Shown piece by piece: positions 14,722-26,636 of a DNA stretch of 64,000 nucleotides. The translations under genes and the position numbers were made by a program. The DNA is from Albula goreensis (Eukaryota > Chordata > Actinopteri > Albuliformes > Albulidae), in contig CM040761.1 of assembly GCA_022829145.1 (NCBI GenBank), forward strand, positions 3,846,768 through 3,910,767, given 5' to 3'. A model generated the notes under the pieces. The model searched no databases, was not told where the DNA came from, and saw only the letters and a list, made by a program, of their open reading frames with translations. Position 1 is the stretch's first letter. Every line of letters begins with the position of its first letter.

Positions 14722-16234
14722 GAAATATGGAGCTTACTTAAACTCACAGAAGCCTTAGATAACACCACTTCTGTATCTGTTACTGTTTTTTTTTTTGAAT
14801 GTTTTCATTTCAGAACTATTATGTTCACAGACAGGGGTCACGGTTTTAAGCCTTGAGCCTTTTTTATTCGCTGGCCTGCTAAACAATGTAATTATTGCAA
14901 AGTCACCAAAGAACTTGTGACTAATTATAAAGCGAAGAACTCATTTTGAAAGTCGAATTAGGCCGTGGTCAATGCAGCCAAGTGCATAAACAGGGATAAG
15001 GAGCAAAACAAACATCAAGTACAGAATCATGTGCAACTGACACCGACAGGAGTTTGATAACGATCCGTAACTAAGGGCTGATATTAACAGGTGTTAACTT
15101 GGACTGCGCTGGATTTTATAGGGCAGAGATGCTGAATGCGAACCCTAAAGAAAGGTAGATCAATTTTTAATTCAGATATGCCCCTCCTGACAGTCATTCC
15201 GATGTTAATTTTTTGAGCCATTAATATGCAGTGTTACAGTAATAAATCTGGAAAACGTCCTTCTTACATCAATCTTTTTTATTTCATTTAGAGATAAGCA
15301 TGGGTTAACTGATTTCAGTTTTACTTAATGTCATATAATCTTCTTTAGCATTGTTAGCCATCTGGAATAAATGAGCCTGTTAGGTTGTGCACGGGTCAGT
15401 ATAGGGCTAACAAAGTATTCTGATGCTACTTTTGTTGCAGATGACAAAGACTGACGATAAGCTTAGTGGAAACATTGTTGGCAATAGGAAGACAAAGCCT
15501 ATTTTCCCATTCACAGCCAGAGACGTGTCAGCATATTGAAATGAATATAAGAGACACACAGAGATGATTAATGCGGGAAGACAGTGGATACGTTTTTTTT
15601 TTCCTGCTTACAGTTTTGCATAAATCCGGGGACAAATTGTCGACAGCTTTCATGCATTTAAGCAATTTTGGATGAATGAAGTACATACTGAGGATTTAAA
15701 ATGCTAAATAGAATTCCTCTGCCAAACAAAAGACCATTTGAGGTTAATTAAAGAGAGCCAAATATATATATATAGTTAAAAAGAGGCATTTGTATTCAGG
15801 TGTCAATTACTGGTCTGACGAGAGATAAATTCTGTGCTTTCAACATCGATTCACCCCTTAAAACCGCCAACACACTCCGACTGCTAAAGAACTGGTGATG
15901 ACTTCAAGTTGCACCCTGTCAAAATGAATTACAATAGATTTTCAAACTTCTCCACTATCCCCTATATAATGGTGTCAATTTTCCCTGTAGAAAAGCAATT
16001 CCTTTCCTCAAAACACACTGCACAAGAGGCTACGGTTCTGTGATTATCGGTAGCTTAACAAGTCGACGAAAACAACAGAAAATTTCATCTGTGAAGACAT
16101 GGGCCGCTTTTTTGACTGACACGCAATAAACGGTAACCTTATTATCACAGATTTCTGCTACGACCAACCTACAGGCACCAGCTATATAAAATGTACACTG
16201 TAAAGAGTTCCCATAAGCAAATTATTTTTGACAG

Positions 16235-16521
16235 GACGAGATGGAATGGTCCCGGAGGATCCATTCCTTTTGTGTGGACCGTTCAAACAAGCGCAATAAG
16301 GCTTTGCCTCTGATGTACTGGCTGGGAGATTCGAGTTTCATCAAGACGATCGCAGACCATTCTCTGCATGTGCCTTCAGAGAGAATATCTGAGCTGAGCG
16401 TTTTGACCCGAAGGGCTGTCCTGAAGAACAGAACTTTGGCAGAGGAGGGAAAAAAAAAGCTGTACAGAGACCTAAGAAAAAAACTAGCTTTGCAGAGGCA
16501 ATATGAAATGCAGCACACTGA
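16235..16521 (+). other. Exon-like open frame of unknown identity
   Basis: An acceptor-like aattatttttgacag ends at 16234. The frame then runs open from GAC GAG ATG through about 95 codons to a donor-like GA|GTAAAA at 16522. The predicted peptide is rich in charged residues, with a basic helical-looking second half (LTRRAVLKNRTLAEEGKKKLYRDLRKK). I recognise no family. The pyrimidine tract is short and the donor weak. Other frames are open too, so chance or a conserved noncoding element are real alternatives. It lies on the strand opposite to lrp1b. Confidence 0.2.
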
Positions 16522-16979
16522 GTAAAAACAATCCAGCAAAAAAAATCAGGAGGGTTAGAGTTAAGACTCGGTTTGTTGAAGCTCTCTTTCTTACTGGACT
16601 GCCAGCAGTTTGTTCCAGGAACCCCACGGAGAGACTCCTTTGAAAATCCTAGCTGGTTTTCGCAGGGTCGGCAGAACACGCTGAGATGAACATCTGTGTC
16701 GGATGGGTCGAGTCTAAGCCTGGCATCGGACCGGGCCTCAGCGATATTTAATGACTCCATCTTTGTCTGCGACTCTGGCCTGTGAGGATCCCCGGCTCGG
16801 TGAGGTCTGACGAATCAATCAGAAAAATCCAGAGCTGAGGAGTGGCTTCTTACGGCATCACAAAAATAAAAAGATAAAAAAAAAATCTTCCGTTTGCGAG
16901 GAATTGTCCTTCAGCTAGCAAAAGCAGCAAAATTGTTAATCTGTCTGGCCACTGTGAAATGCAAAGAAAATGATGACGT

Positions 16980-17300
16980 GTCAGAGACTACGAAGGCCCT
17001 TATTCATGAAGTGAAACACATAAGCCAGTAGTTAAGGCCGTGCCTACAGCTGCTAGAATGTTCCCCGTGCTATACTGCTTTAAAGACACGAAAGTCTGCG
17101 CGGAACGTAGACACGGTTTCATAAGAACCATAGAGATGCTACCGTTCGCTGTGTTTATCGTGCGCACTGCTTCGCGTCGCTTCGAGGAGGTTGACGGAAA
17201 GCTTTGAGCGACCGTAGATAATGATGACAGCACGGAAAGGCATTGCCGAAAAGTACGCTCGCCACGGCATTACCACAAGGCACAGCATAGCGAGACCTCG
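16980..17300. promoter_or_regulatory. CpG-enriched patch, candidate regulatory element
   Basis: CpG dinucleotides are much denser here than in the surrounding AT-rich intron, for example in gtctgcgcggaacgtagacacgg, cgtgcgcactgcttcgcgtcgc and aagtacgctcgccacggc. No gene model fits. It may be an unmethylated enhancer or alternative promoter, or a young GC-rich repeat. Confidence 0.25.
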
Positions 17301-17876
17301 CTCCTTATCACAAACTAAATTCCCACTAGCTCTGGGACCTGTGGAGCTGTCAGCTTGCTGGCTTTTCTAATCACTCCAGAGTGGGACATCTCCTAGTCTC
17401 CTGATAATACCTGTCCCTGTTGAACAGAGCGCTTGAAAGAGTTTGGGGGTCTGGAAATCCACCGCAATCAGTCACATACAGAGCCACGCGGTCTCTGACA
17501 GCTCGAGACTGACGGGGGAACTACGGCTGCGAGGAGACAGGACGGAGAGTTACTCGGGCTCTGAAGACCGACTCCATGCCGGCCTCACGATGACATCGAA
17601 GTCTCATTTATAGACCACAGGCTGAACCCGCATAGAGGGTGTCATCTGAGAGGTGTCCATTGCTTCCAACTTGCAGCTCTGCACCTAACTCAAGGCTGGA
17701 AGTCGACCTTGCTTTTGTTGACCTTTGCATTATGGGTTTACTGTTCTTCTGTTTGAACTGGATTCCCAAGCATTTCTTTTGTATTTCACCAAAAAAAAAG
17801 TTATTTTTCCGTTCAGACATATGTATACACAGACACATACATCACATACATACATACACACCCACATATATATCTA

Positions 17877-17893
17877 TGTGTGTGTGTGTGTGT
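17877..17893. repeat. Short TG microsatellite
   Basis: About eight TG units follow a degenerate catacatacacac / atatatat region beginning near 17820. Confidence 0.8.
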
Positions 17894-18374
17894 CCACACA
17901 CTAAAATAATACTGATATAAAAATGAAACAGATTTTCATGGGCAGCCAGGCCTTTTTGGTGAGCAGGTGTTGAGGATCGATTGTTTCATTTACCTCGCCG
18001 TTCAGAATTGACAGCTCTCTTTCTTTCAGTGAGAAACAAACAACACACCGACACAAACTGGCAGAAGCAAAAATTCCTCCTCTGCAGGCAGAGGCACCTT
18101 AATGCCGACCACCAAGATACTTAACACCTCCGATACATGTCACACACACAGAGTTCTCCCTGTCTGGGTACTGCGGCCTATCTCAGGACAGGAACCCGCT
18201 CAGGAAAATGGTAAACTGGTCTCTTGGCTATGTGGCCTACACTGCAGGAGACTCCAGAAGCTGTCGGAGGTCTGTGCAAGGAAAAAGGCCAAATGGAGCT
18301 CCAGTGACCTCACACATCACCTCAAGAAAGTTGATGAACTGCAGCCATTCTCGAGGAAATACGAGGTGAAGGGT

Positions 18375-21050
18375 CAATAGGCACAATGTGTGCTACCAAG
18401 TGAATGTTCAAAGTATACCGTGTTTATGCATGATTTGTGCCACCAAATATATAACAATATATACTTTACACATGTATGCTGCGTGTTGTCAGATCCGTGT
18501 ATGTTGTAGTTCAAGCATGTCCATGATGTGTGTATCTCTCGATGATTTTTAATGATTGCTTGAAGTATTTGCAAGACATTTTTGCTGATATACAGTTATG
18601 AAATTAATGGATTAATATCATAGCATATTGTACCTTATATCAAGTGTTTGAGAATAAAAATGAAACTCATCATTTACATAAACTCCTGCTCTAAACTTTA
18701 AATTGGAAGATAATCTCTTGTAGAAAAAGACTCATTCAAAAACGGTTATATATATAAGTAGCACAACACTTTAGATAATAAAACACACTCCATACAACAA
18801 TAAGTAAGAACTTAAGAAGGCAAGTGTTCAAAGCCCCAGACATACAGCTTCTCAACCTTGTCTCTTTATAGAAATTATTTCTCTAAATAGACCACTGCCA
18901 AGAGCATTCACAGAACTCCTGTGAACTCACTCCACTGCACAATTACCATAGGTATATAAGAAGCAAATAATAATCCAAAAAGCGGCTGGATTTCATGGCC
19001 AAACATTTTTAAGGTACTCAAATCATAATACAGAGCTGCCGCTCCGAAGATTGCGACAATCAGAATCTAAAACGGAGTCGAGTTTTACAAAGCCCCACTG
19101 ACATTTTTTTTATTGATTTACCTTGATTTGTTTCCTTGGTGGCCTTCTGAAGGCTTCCGGAAGGAAAAACTTTACTGCTGAGAAGAAATGTGTCGTCAGA
19201 TCAAGTCTGCTTTAACACAGTTCTAATGTCACATTTCATTTTTTAATAATGTCATATACACGACGAGTAGCAGAGCTAAGGCCTACTTAATGAATAGCAG
19301 GTAGCATTTCTTGACAGGGTGAGGTATACGTATGACAGAAAAAGTCCCCATAAACAAAAGTCAACTCCTCGGGACAGGAATTGGCGAGACACTTAGGTTT
19401 AAGGACACGTATCTGTAATATGACCCAGACGCCTGCTAATTTACAGTTTGAGGAGCAAAATTCACCCTTTATTTCATTTAGCAGGCAGCTCCACGGATCA
19501 CATAGATGTTTTAGCATAAAAATGTGTCGTTATGCCTGTGTAAACATTTCATCTTGTATAAATGTCTGGATAACATAGCCAAAATCAGAATAAAAAATTC
19601 CTGCATCATCACCACATCCGTTGTGACAAGACCCACTCTTCCCTTCTGCTTTCCCACAAGCCATTAGAGGATAATGTGCTCAAGGTCGCGAGATGACAGG
19701 CTATCCAAAACACAATGTTTTTGCAGTTCTGTAAATATTTCAAGGAAAATGATAAGAGGATCATAAAAATGCAGCATTTATTTTAAATCGACTCCCAATG
19801 AAAGGACTTTTAATTATACATTCTAGTCATGAGCTGCAACAATAGGATAAACAAGTAATTTAGGTTTTATTGCTCTCCTTTAGCTGGAGAAATGATATTT
19901 AATTCCGTTTCCTATCAATAGATAATCCATGTTAATGAGCTCTTCCAAACTCACATATTAAAATATGCTCTGCTTTTTTTCTTGGAGAGACATTATAAAC
20001 AAATCAGAAGCCAACTAGATTTATCTACATGATAATGAAATATCTCCCAAATGAGAAAAGACCAGGCCCACAGTGAGCTGGAATTTGAAATGGATTAGCA
20101 CAACGCCAAAAAATACTGAAGAGGTATGAAATTATTCCCTATGTAATTATAATAGCTCAATTCCATTGTCTTTTTTAATGCGCTGGCCACCTAAAGCAGT
20201 CTGTTCGTCCTCTGCGAAATTGCTTCTTCATACTTTTGATCTTCCTTTTACATGCATGCACATGGCAAAGAATTTTAAGTAGGTCTTAGTTTGGAAACAC
20301 ACACAAAAAAGAGGATAGGTGCTGGTGTCATAACCACACTGCAATAGCTGGTACACTGAAAGTAGGACAATCCAAAAAGGCATAAAGAGGCCATAGTTCA
20401 AAGTTCACTATAAGTTTCAAATTTTCTGGCATGCTTTTGTTCTTCCTCTTCCTGGCACATCTGACCTATGACCTTATGAGCAATGTATATCTGTATTCCC
20501 ATTGGCTGTTTTTATAACAACTCAGGTTGGTGGTTGGTTTCTTTTCCTGGAAGAACTCCAACTCCACGGCAAACTCTGAAAAAGTCTCACTGGCAGATAT
20601 CTGACAGAAAACCACTGGTTGAGCTGGGAGGCACAAATAAAAAGGGGTCATGTCTAGTTTTTTGGATCTGCATTAGATTTTCGGTGGTGAATATTATGTT
20701 ATGTCTGCAGTATTTGTCAAAACTCATTGCAAATAAATCAAATCAATCTCAAACAAAGCCATTCAGATAATCAAATAGTTTTTGGAGGAAATGAATGGGG
20801 CTAAAAGCCATTATTCCATAGTACTCTTATTTACACATTATAAATATGTTCATGTCTGAGAATAATCTCTCTTATGTCAAAGAGATGGAAGTCTTTTATA
20901 TCGCACAACTCCAAATACTATGGACTGCATAGTTCATTTATTTGGTTAACTTTATGAGAACGTTTTTGTACGTTTCTGAGTTCAGACCGGCACTTGCATT
21001 TTAGGAAGGAAAAATAGGAAATGCACTTGACCACAGGTCTGGAGTTGGCC
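18375..21050. other. Intronic sequence, downstream intron
   Basis: No supported gene. It is AT-rich unique sequence. The piece at 19780-20220 is the most regulatory-looking, with many homeodomain-type cores. Confidence 0.55.
19780..20220. promoter_or_regulatory. Candidate conserved noncoding element
   Basis: The stretch is free of recognisable repeats. It has dense motifs such as cttttaattatac, atatttaattcc, gttaatgagctc, catgataatgaaat and gtaattataatagctcaattcc, ending in a less AT-rich ctggccacctaaagcagtctg. The composition is like deeply conserved developmental enhancers. Conservation cannot be tested here. Confidence 0.25.
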
Positions 21051-21153
<103 letters not shown>

Positions 21154-22413
21154 AACGCTGTGCTTTAAATCTAAAAATGACTGAACTGTCATCTAAGAAT
21201 TGCAGCTTTAAATAATACACTGTCCTATGTTGAAAATTACCATTGATGTTATGTCTTTTATTTGAATGTACTAGCTTTGAATATGCAGTTCTGCATTTGC
21301 GTTCCACTTCTGAAATGAAGGACTGTCACTTTAAAATTCATAAGTATATATGTCTAGGGCAATTGTATTTATTCATGGAGATGTATATTTAACATAGGCA
21401 CAAATTTACTACATATTGATCAGTGCAAAGTTTTTCCACATATTTCAGTTCTTACCCTTGAGCTTTCTCTACAGCTAAGCTCATTTAATCTATCGCCTTA
21501 TAAAACTCATGCTGTATGACCGGTATTTAAAACAAATACCACTATGATATTTTCTGATGAATAATCCCTATTTAATGCAGTTGAAAGCAAAGGGTAAAAA
21601 TTCAATCGTACTATAAAATACTTCTCTCGAAACAAGGGATTCTTCAGCGTTTACACAATCTTATCACAAGTTTGGGTACCACTTTACACAGACTGCCAAA
21701 TTTAAATGCGCAGTACAAGAAAGAAATGCACATAAAACTTCAGAGATACAAAACGAAGACGTATGAAAGCACCAGTTAACTGAATGGGTGTAAACCCAGA
21801 CGGAACATTATAATTATCTCTGTAATAATTTAACACTGATACAAAAAGGCTAGCATTAAAATGAAACACTATCACATTTCTATTGTTTCAAAAAAAATAG
21901 CTAAATGCTCTCTTAATTAGACAAAGGGACATGACTCGGCGACTTTTTTAATGTCCCACTGAAGACTCATTGGGAAAATGAACAAGCTAAGTTGCTAATG
22001 CCAATAATTAACATAAAGATCAAACCCGTGGATGTACAAACACATTTTATGAGGCATCCAATTGGCTGTTCAGCAAGATGACAAAATAGCTCATCGCTGA
22101 TGCCAACTGGCAAGCATTAAACCACAATGAATCGCACATTCCATTAATAAGAAAATAAAAATAAACCCCTTCTGCCATAACTTCTGCATGTAGGGATCTA
22201 TTGAAAGGGAGCAAGCAACAGCGCCTGCACCTTTAAGCTACAATAAAACATGCATTTTAATACGTTGCTTCGCATTATACAAGCCGCAAGCTTGTTAGTT
22301 GGCCGGTGGTCCTCACGAGCTTATGCAGTCTTACCAGTGTGTGCCTCGATATAATGAAGTTGTTTTCTTGGCTTATGGCTTTATAAAGTCTCTAAAATAC
22401 ACAAAAGTCATTT

Positions 22414-22700
22414 TGGTAACAGTTGAACGATGAATCATAAAACCCACATAACCCCATCATAACCATGACATAAGACATGTTATAACCTGTCATGATCATG
22501 TCTCACAGCTTATGTTGTGCTTACAGTATATCCCAAGGTTAGAATGTGACTGTTATGAAGCAGCTATGGCAATGTATGTTATAGCACATTGGCAAAACAT
22601 TTATCAATGCATGCATAATGACAGCGTTTAGGTATTTATCATAAACTGTAAGACAGTAGGTTCTGAGAGGTGTCGTAGCATGTTTATGATAGCATTATGC
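22414..22700. repeat. Dispersed 'GTCATGACA/TTATGACAG'-type repeat, copy 1
   Basis: It begins ggtaacag and is rich in alternating cataac/catgac/ttatga words (ccataaccatgacataagac, cctgtcatgatcatgtc, tcataaactgtaag). A related sequence starts cggtaacactttacttatg at 29514. This word style matches nonautonomous DNA elements common in fish genomes. Boundaries are approximate. Confidence 0.45.
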
Positions 22701-23174
22701 AGGCTTAATAACAACTTCCTTTTGCCATTAGAGCTTACAGTTTGTAATGTTTACATTCAGGAGAGCATATTTGCTCTTGAAATGATAATTCCCAAAACCA
22801 GTTTTTGACTATCACAGCAATTTATATAAGAATTACCCATGCGTAGTTGATATGTTTTTACATAATTGCGTTTACCTTTCCAGCAATATGGGACTTCTAT
22901 TCAATTATAATTAAAGTGTTATTATGAGACTCACACAGGTTTGAACACAATTACTTTGTATTACAAAGAAATCTACTTCTTGTTTAATAGTTAAAAAGCA
23001 ATTACGGTCCATTTAGTAACCCTTAAGTAAGCTGGCTTGTGTTTTAGTCCTGGAAAACAAACAAAATTCGGTGCAAGGTGGTTATCAACCTAGAGGTCTT
23101 TGTCTTTTTGTCAGTGGCTCACCAGCTATAGCTGATGCTTTCAGAAAGCAGGTAGGTCAATCTGTGGGTGAGGT

Positions 23175-23182
23175 ACTTACAC
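23175..23182 (-). other. Splice donor of the LDLa exon
   Basis: The minus-strand sequence GT|GTAAGT gives a full-consensus donor. It splits the last Cys codon after its first base (phase 1). An alternative GT two bases upstream (AG|GTGTAAGT) would give an incompatible phase 0-like end, so the GTAAGT site is preferred. Confidence 0.83.
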
Positions 23183-23303
23183 CTGTCCAGTGTTTCGTCC
23201 GAATCGTCCGGACAGTCAGGTTCTCCGTCACAAAGCCATTCCTCAGAGACACAAGTCAACTGGTCATGGCAAAGAAACTCGCCCACATCACACACAATGG
23301 CTT
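23181..23303 (-). CDS. lrp1b: LDLa-repeat exon of an LRP1B-like receptor (partial gene, one exon)
   Basis: This exon encodes one LDL-receptor class A repeat, a disulfide-rich extracellular ligand-binding module of the giant endocytic LDL-receptor family. Seen: six cysteines in LDLa order (VCDV, LCHD, TCVS, LCDG, DCPD, and a final Cys split by the intron). The acidic calcium cage lies in [15 protein letters not shown]. The exon begins after a ttcattcccag acceptor and ends at T|GTAAGT. Both introns are therefore phase 1 and the exon is symmetric (123 nt, 41 codon equivalents), as is usual for LDLa exons. Family knowledge: the string [25 protein letters not shown] matches the first LDLa repeat of vertebrate LRP1B, while LRP1 differs at several of these positions (for example QFACRDQITCISKGWRCDG). 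Inference: this is exon 2 of lrp1b, following the signal-peptide exon, transcribed right to left. No stop or frameshift is seen. Which LRP1B copy this is, if the fish has duplicates, cannot be told. Confidence 0.88.
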
Positions 23304-23332
23304 CTGGGAATGAAAGAGAGGGGGGAAAGAAT
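23304..23332 (-). other. Splice acceptor and polypyrimidine tract of the LDLa exon
   Basis: On the minus strand a pyrimidine-rich run (tctttcccccctctctttcattccc) ends in CAG directly before the exon. The exon starts with two bases that complete a codon, so the upstream intron is phase 1. This is a strong acceptor and supports a functional exon. Confidence 0.85.
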
Positions 23333-26300
23333 GGCGTCGAGTGAGTTATGATGCGGTTGACGGCATGCACATGAAGATGGATGGCTGACAAGAGCATGAG
23401 CTTTCGTGGTGAAAATGGTTAAATGCTGAGGTCGGGTGAGACGTCTTTGACTTGATCGAAGCTGACGTGTATAATACGCCAAAACAAAATGCAGACAGAA
23501 TTCATCTCATTCATCATGTTGCTGATCAGACTGTGTGTGCAGGTCTGTATCACAGTTGAAATGTGTTTTCCATTTTCGCACCTTCCGTCTTTGATTGAAA
23601 ACATACAATTTGCGTGCAAAAAGACCAATGCAGCTAAACTCAAATGCGATGACAAGAAGCAACTGAGATCCTTTCAGTTACACCCTGGCCAAAGAAAATA
23701 CTGCTCAAAACACAGTTACAACACAAAAAGGTCAATATGAGTTTGGAAAATCTCTTTATCTCAAAAAGTACTGTTTTACTCATTTAAAGCAGAAAAAAAA
23801 ACTATGAATTTAGACACACTTGCCATGGTATTGCATGTTGATACCAAGCATATTCATGCAGTAGATATAGCTTCTTAATATACTGAATTATACAATAACC
23901 CCATTGCCATTTTATTAGGCATATTTTCATGAGGATACAAGCGACTTACTTGTACGGTTCCATTTAAGTAAAACCCTGTAACTTGGATGAGTGGCAAGAA
24001 TAAGGAACTTTTGCAAGGGTTCATGATCGCTTATGTCTTATGAGTGTAATTACAAGGTTTAGAAACAGTTGATTAATTAGCATGGCTCACTTGTTCTTAA
24101 TCTCGAGAATACGTACTACCCTCTTCTTCAGAAGAATGTGTTGTGTAATATATTGTCTGCTGAATTGTCTGAATTAAGTATTGAGGAAGAAAAGGCCAGA
24201 ACTGTTATATTGAAAAAAAAATGCTGTTCTGGCTACTTCTTCTGTGATCTCACGATGACTTGGGCCTCGGCCCAATTGTAAAGCTGGTTTGTGACAACTT
24301 GTTGTAAAAAGCTCTGTACGAATAAAATTGAATTGAGTTTAGTTTATACATCACAGCAGTGTGTAATTACTCTTACTGAGTTATATAAAAAAAGTAGTCT
24401 TTTTCTGCTACTGCTGCTTGTTATTTATCCGTGGTGTATGTCTTCACTGTTGTACAGTAGCTATGCTAGTCAAGTGTGGCCCTGAAAATGTTCCATTTTC
24501 CCATTGCTCAGATGGAGGCATCTGCGAGCATGTTGACAGGCCTCCCACCAGCGCCTGTCAGCGGAGCGGCGCGATCGTTTGGAGGAGTGGCGTACACTTC
24601 ACTAAAGACTTGACACAGCTCCGCTGTTCTGCTTTACCCGCCAGGCCTCCAACACAAGTCTTAGGGTTCAAAAACACTAGAACCAATTATTTGTTCCTGA
24701 ACAGAACGCCGGGCAACAAACACGCCGCGCTGTTTTTCTTCTGACCTGTTTGTTGTGGGCTTGCAACAGCTGCAAGATAGAAATAATTAAAGGAACTACT
24801 TCTGTCTGCCCCGTTGCCCAAAAGCAAAAAATTATTACCGAGGGACGTGTGTGGAGAAAGGTCAAAGAAAACTTGTTTTTATCCTCGTTCCCAAGCAGCA
24901 ATGCGCGCTTTGTGAATGTTGTATCCTTTATCTGATTTGTGTATAGATTCCAGCTCATGTTTGGAACCCTCAGTGTGAAAAGGGCTAGTTGCATAGCTTC
25001 AAGCAGCATACTTTTCACTAGATCACTCACTGTACTCCGGCAGAACAAAGTTCTTATTATTTATTTGCCATGAATCAAATTGGTGATTACCACCCCCCCC
25101 TCTCCCAATGGGAAGTGTCCATTAGTGACACTTGGCTGACCTTACGATAAGCACAGACACAGGACTGAAGCTAGGGCATTACTTTCGCTCCAGTTTACGG
25201 CAGGCATTATGATGTGTGTCGCCGAAAGAAGATGGAGAGAGTGGAGATTCGGAGGCAGTTAGTAAGGTATGGTCATTACTGTGACCGCGGCCACAGCGGC
25301 GTCTGCATTTTATGGGCCGTGGCAACTAGAGAGGGTGAGAGAGGGAGAGGTGTAACATACAGAAGGTAAAGAAGGATAGAGAAAAGCATAAAATAGAGAG
25401 AAAGAACACAGCGGCAAGCTGCATTATGTAATTTTAATAATTCTCTTTCAGCGAGAGAGAGAGAAACAAATTGTCCCTATCTGCTCACGGTGACATCCCT
25501 CAATCTACTGTCAAGTCTAATCTGACCTACTACAGAACCGTCACAACATCCTGTCACAACATCCTGTCAAGCCACCCAATAATTGCTATCTGTACGCCAC
25601 ATTTTACTGGCATATGCAGTGTTATTTTTACTGTTTGTGAAAAAAAAAGTGTTAAGAAAAATGCAGTCATAAAAATTTTAGATTTACTTGGGCATTTATG
25701 AATAATTTAATTTGCAATGCTGTAATATAAACATTGCAAAAATGCTGACTCCATAAAATACTGTAGGTGTGCATCCGATAACCATCAGGGAGCAACGGTG
25801 AAAATTTTGGATGCTCCACTTAAGCTACTAGCATAGACGCACAGTGTTGACACACCTCCGTGTGTTAGGACGGTGAGTTTGTGTGGGATTAGGTAGTTTT
25901 TCCTATCCAATATCGAGGTGAAACATGGAAACCCACACACTTTGAGGTTTTTTTTTCCTTTGTTTTTTCCTCTGACAAGAAGTATAAAATTCCCTCGAGT
26001 TTGTAATCTCCGATTGCCAAGAATATATCCGTCTGGCAAAACAAAAGCATCAGTGTCCAAGCTAGTCTTGATCAAAATTTAAGACCTTCATGCCCATATC
26101 GATAAGAAAACATGAAATCATGTGGCCAGAACAAGATCGTTAACATGGATTTATGTATTTATTTTTTTTATGAGGAAAGATGTCCAATGCGCAGACACGT
26201 ACAGTACTCACATTGAATTTTCTGACAGCTGGCAAACAGTATTTACCGAGTATTTACTGCAGGTTCTTAAAACCTCCTTGAGACTTTCACCTACCTTAGA

Positions 26301-26610
26301 GGTAAAAAGGTTTGTTCAGACTGCAGACAAAAATCGTGGACAGGGGGGCAAAAATGTTTGTATGTATTGGGGCGGGAGGGAGACCAAGCATGTTATCTGC
26401 ATTTAATCTGCATAACAACTCAGAGCCATGTGTCTCAGATACTCCATTTCTGCAGTAAGTAAACACAATACACAGTTGGAGGGACAATGCTCTTTGAATG
26501 TCTTTTTTAAACTACATTAACTTTAAATCATGAAACAACATCATTTGTGAATGCTCAATAGCTAAAGAAATCCTTTACTTCAACTGCCCAAGGTACACCA
26601 TAAAAGCTTC
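23333..26610. other. Intronic sequence just upstream of the LDLa exon
   Basis: No supported gene. The short open frames that overlap the exon flank are read-through of the intron. Minor items are a near-duplicate cacaacatcctgt word at 25550 and a C run at 25090. Confidence 0.55.
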
Positions 26611-26636
26611 ACACACACACACACACACACACACAC
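26611..26636. repeat. (CA)13 microsatellite
   Basis: An uninterrupted AC run of about 26 bases. Confidence 0.95.

Larger units (their letters stand above)
8461..16200. other. Intronic sequence, downstream intron
   Basis: No supported gene. The stretch holds a short CA microsatellite (9589-9629), a G-rich tract (14689-14721), a moderately CpG-enriched piece around 12860-13270 and scattered AT-rich unique sequence. Open frames here (for example 12870-13214) have no recognisable domain and overlap frames on the other strand. Confidence 0.55.

Noticed and set aside
16341-16760. 139-codon minus-strand frame
   Set aside because: It is antisense to the exon-like frame at 16235 and lacks motifs or splice sites.
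22430-22640. CRISPR-like spaced repeats
   Set aside because: The catgac/cataac words are irregular, without constant unit or spacer length, and the genome is clearly eukaryotic.
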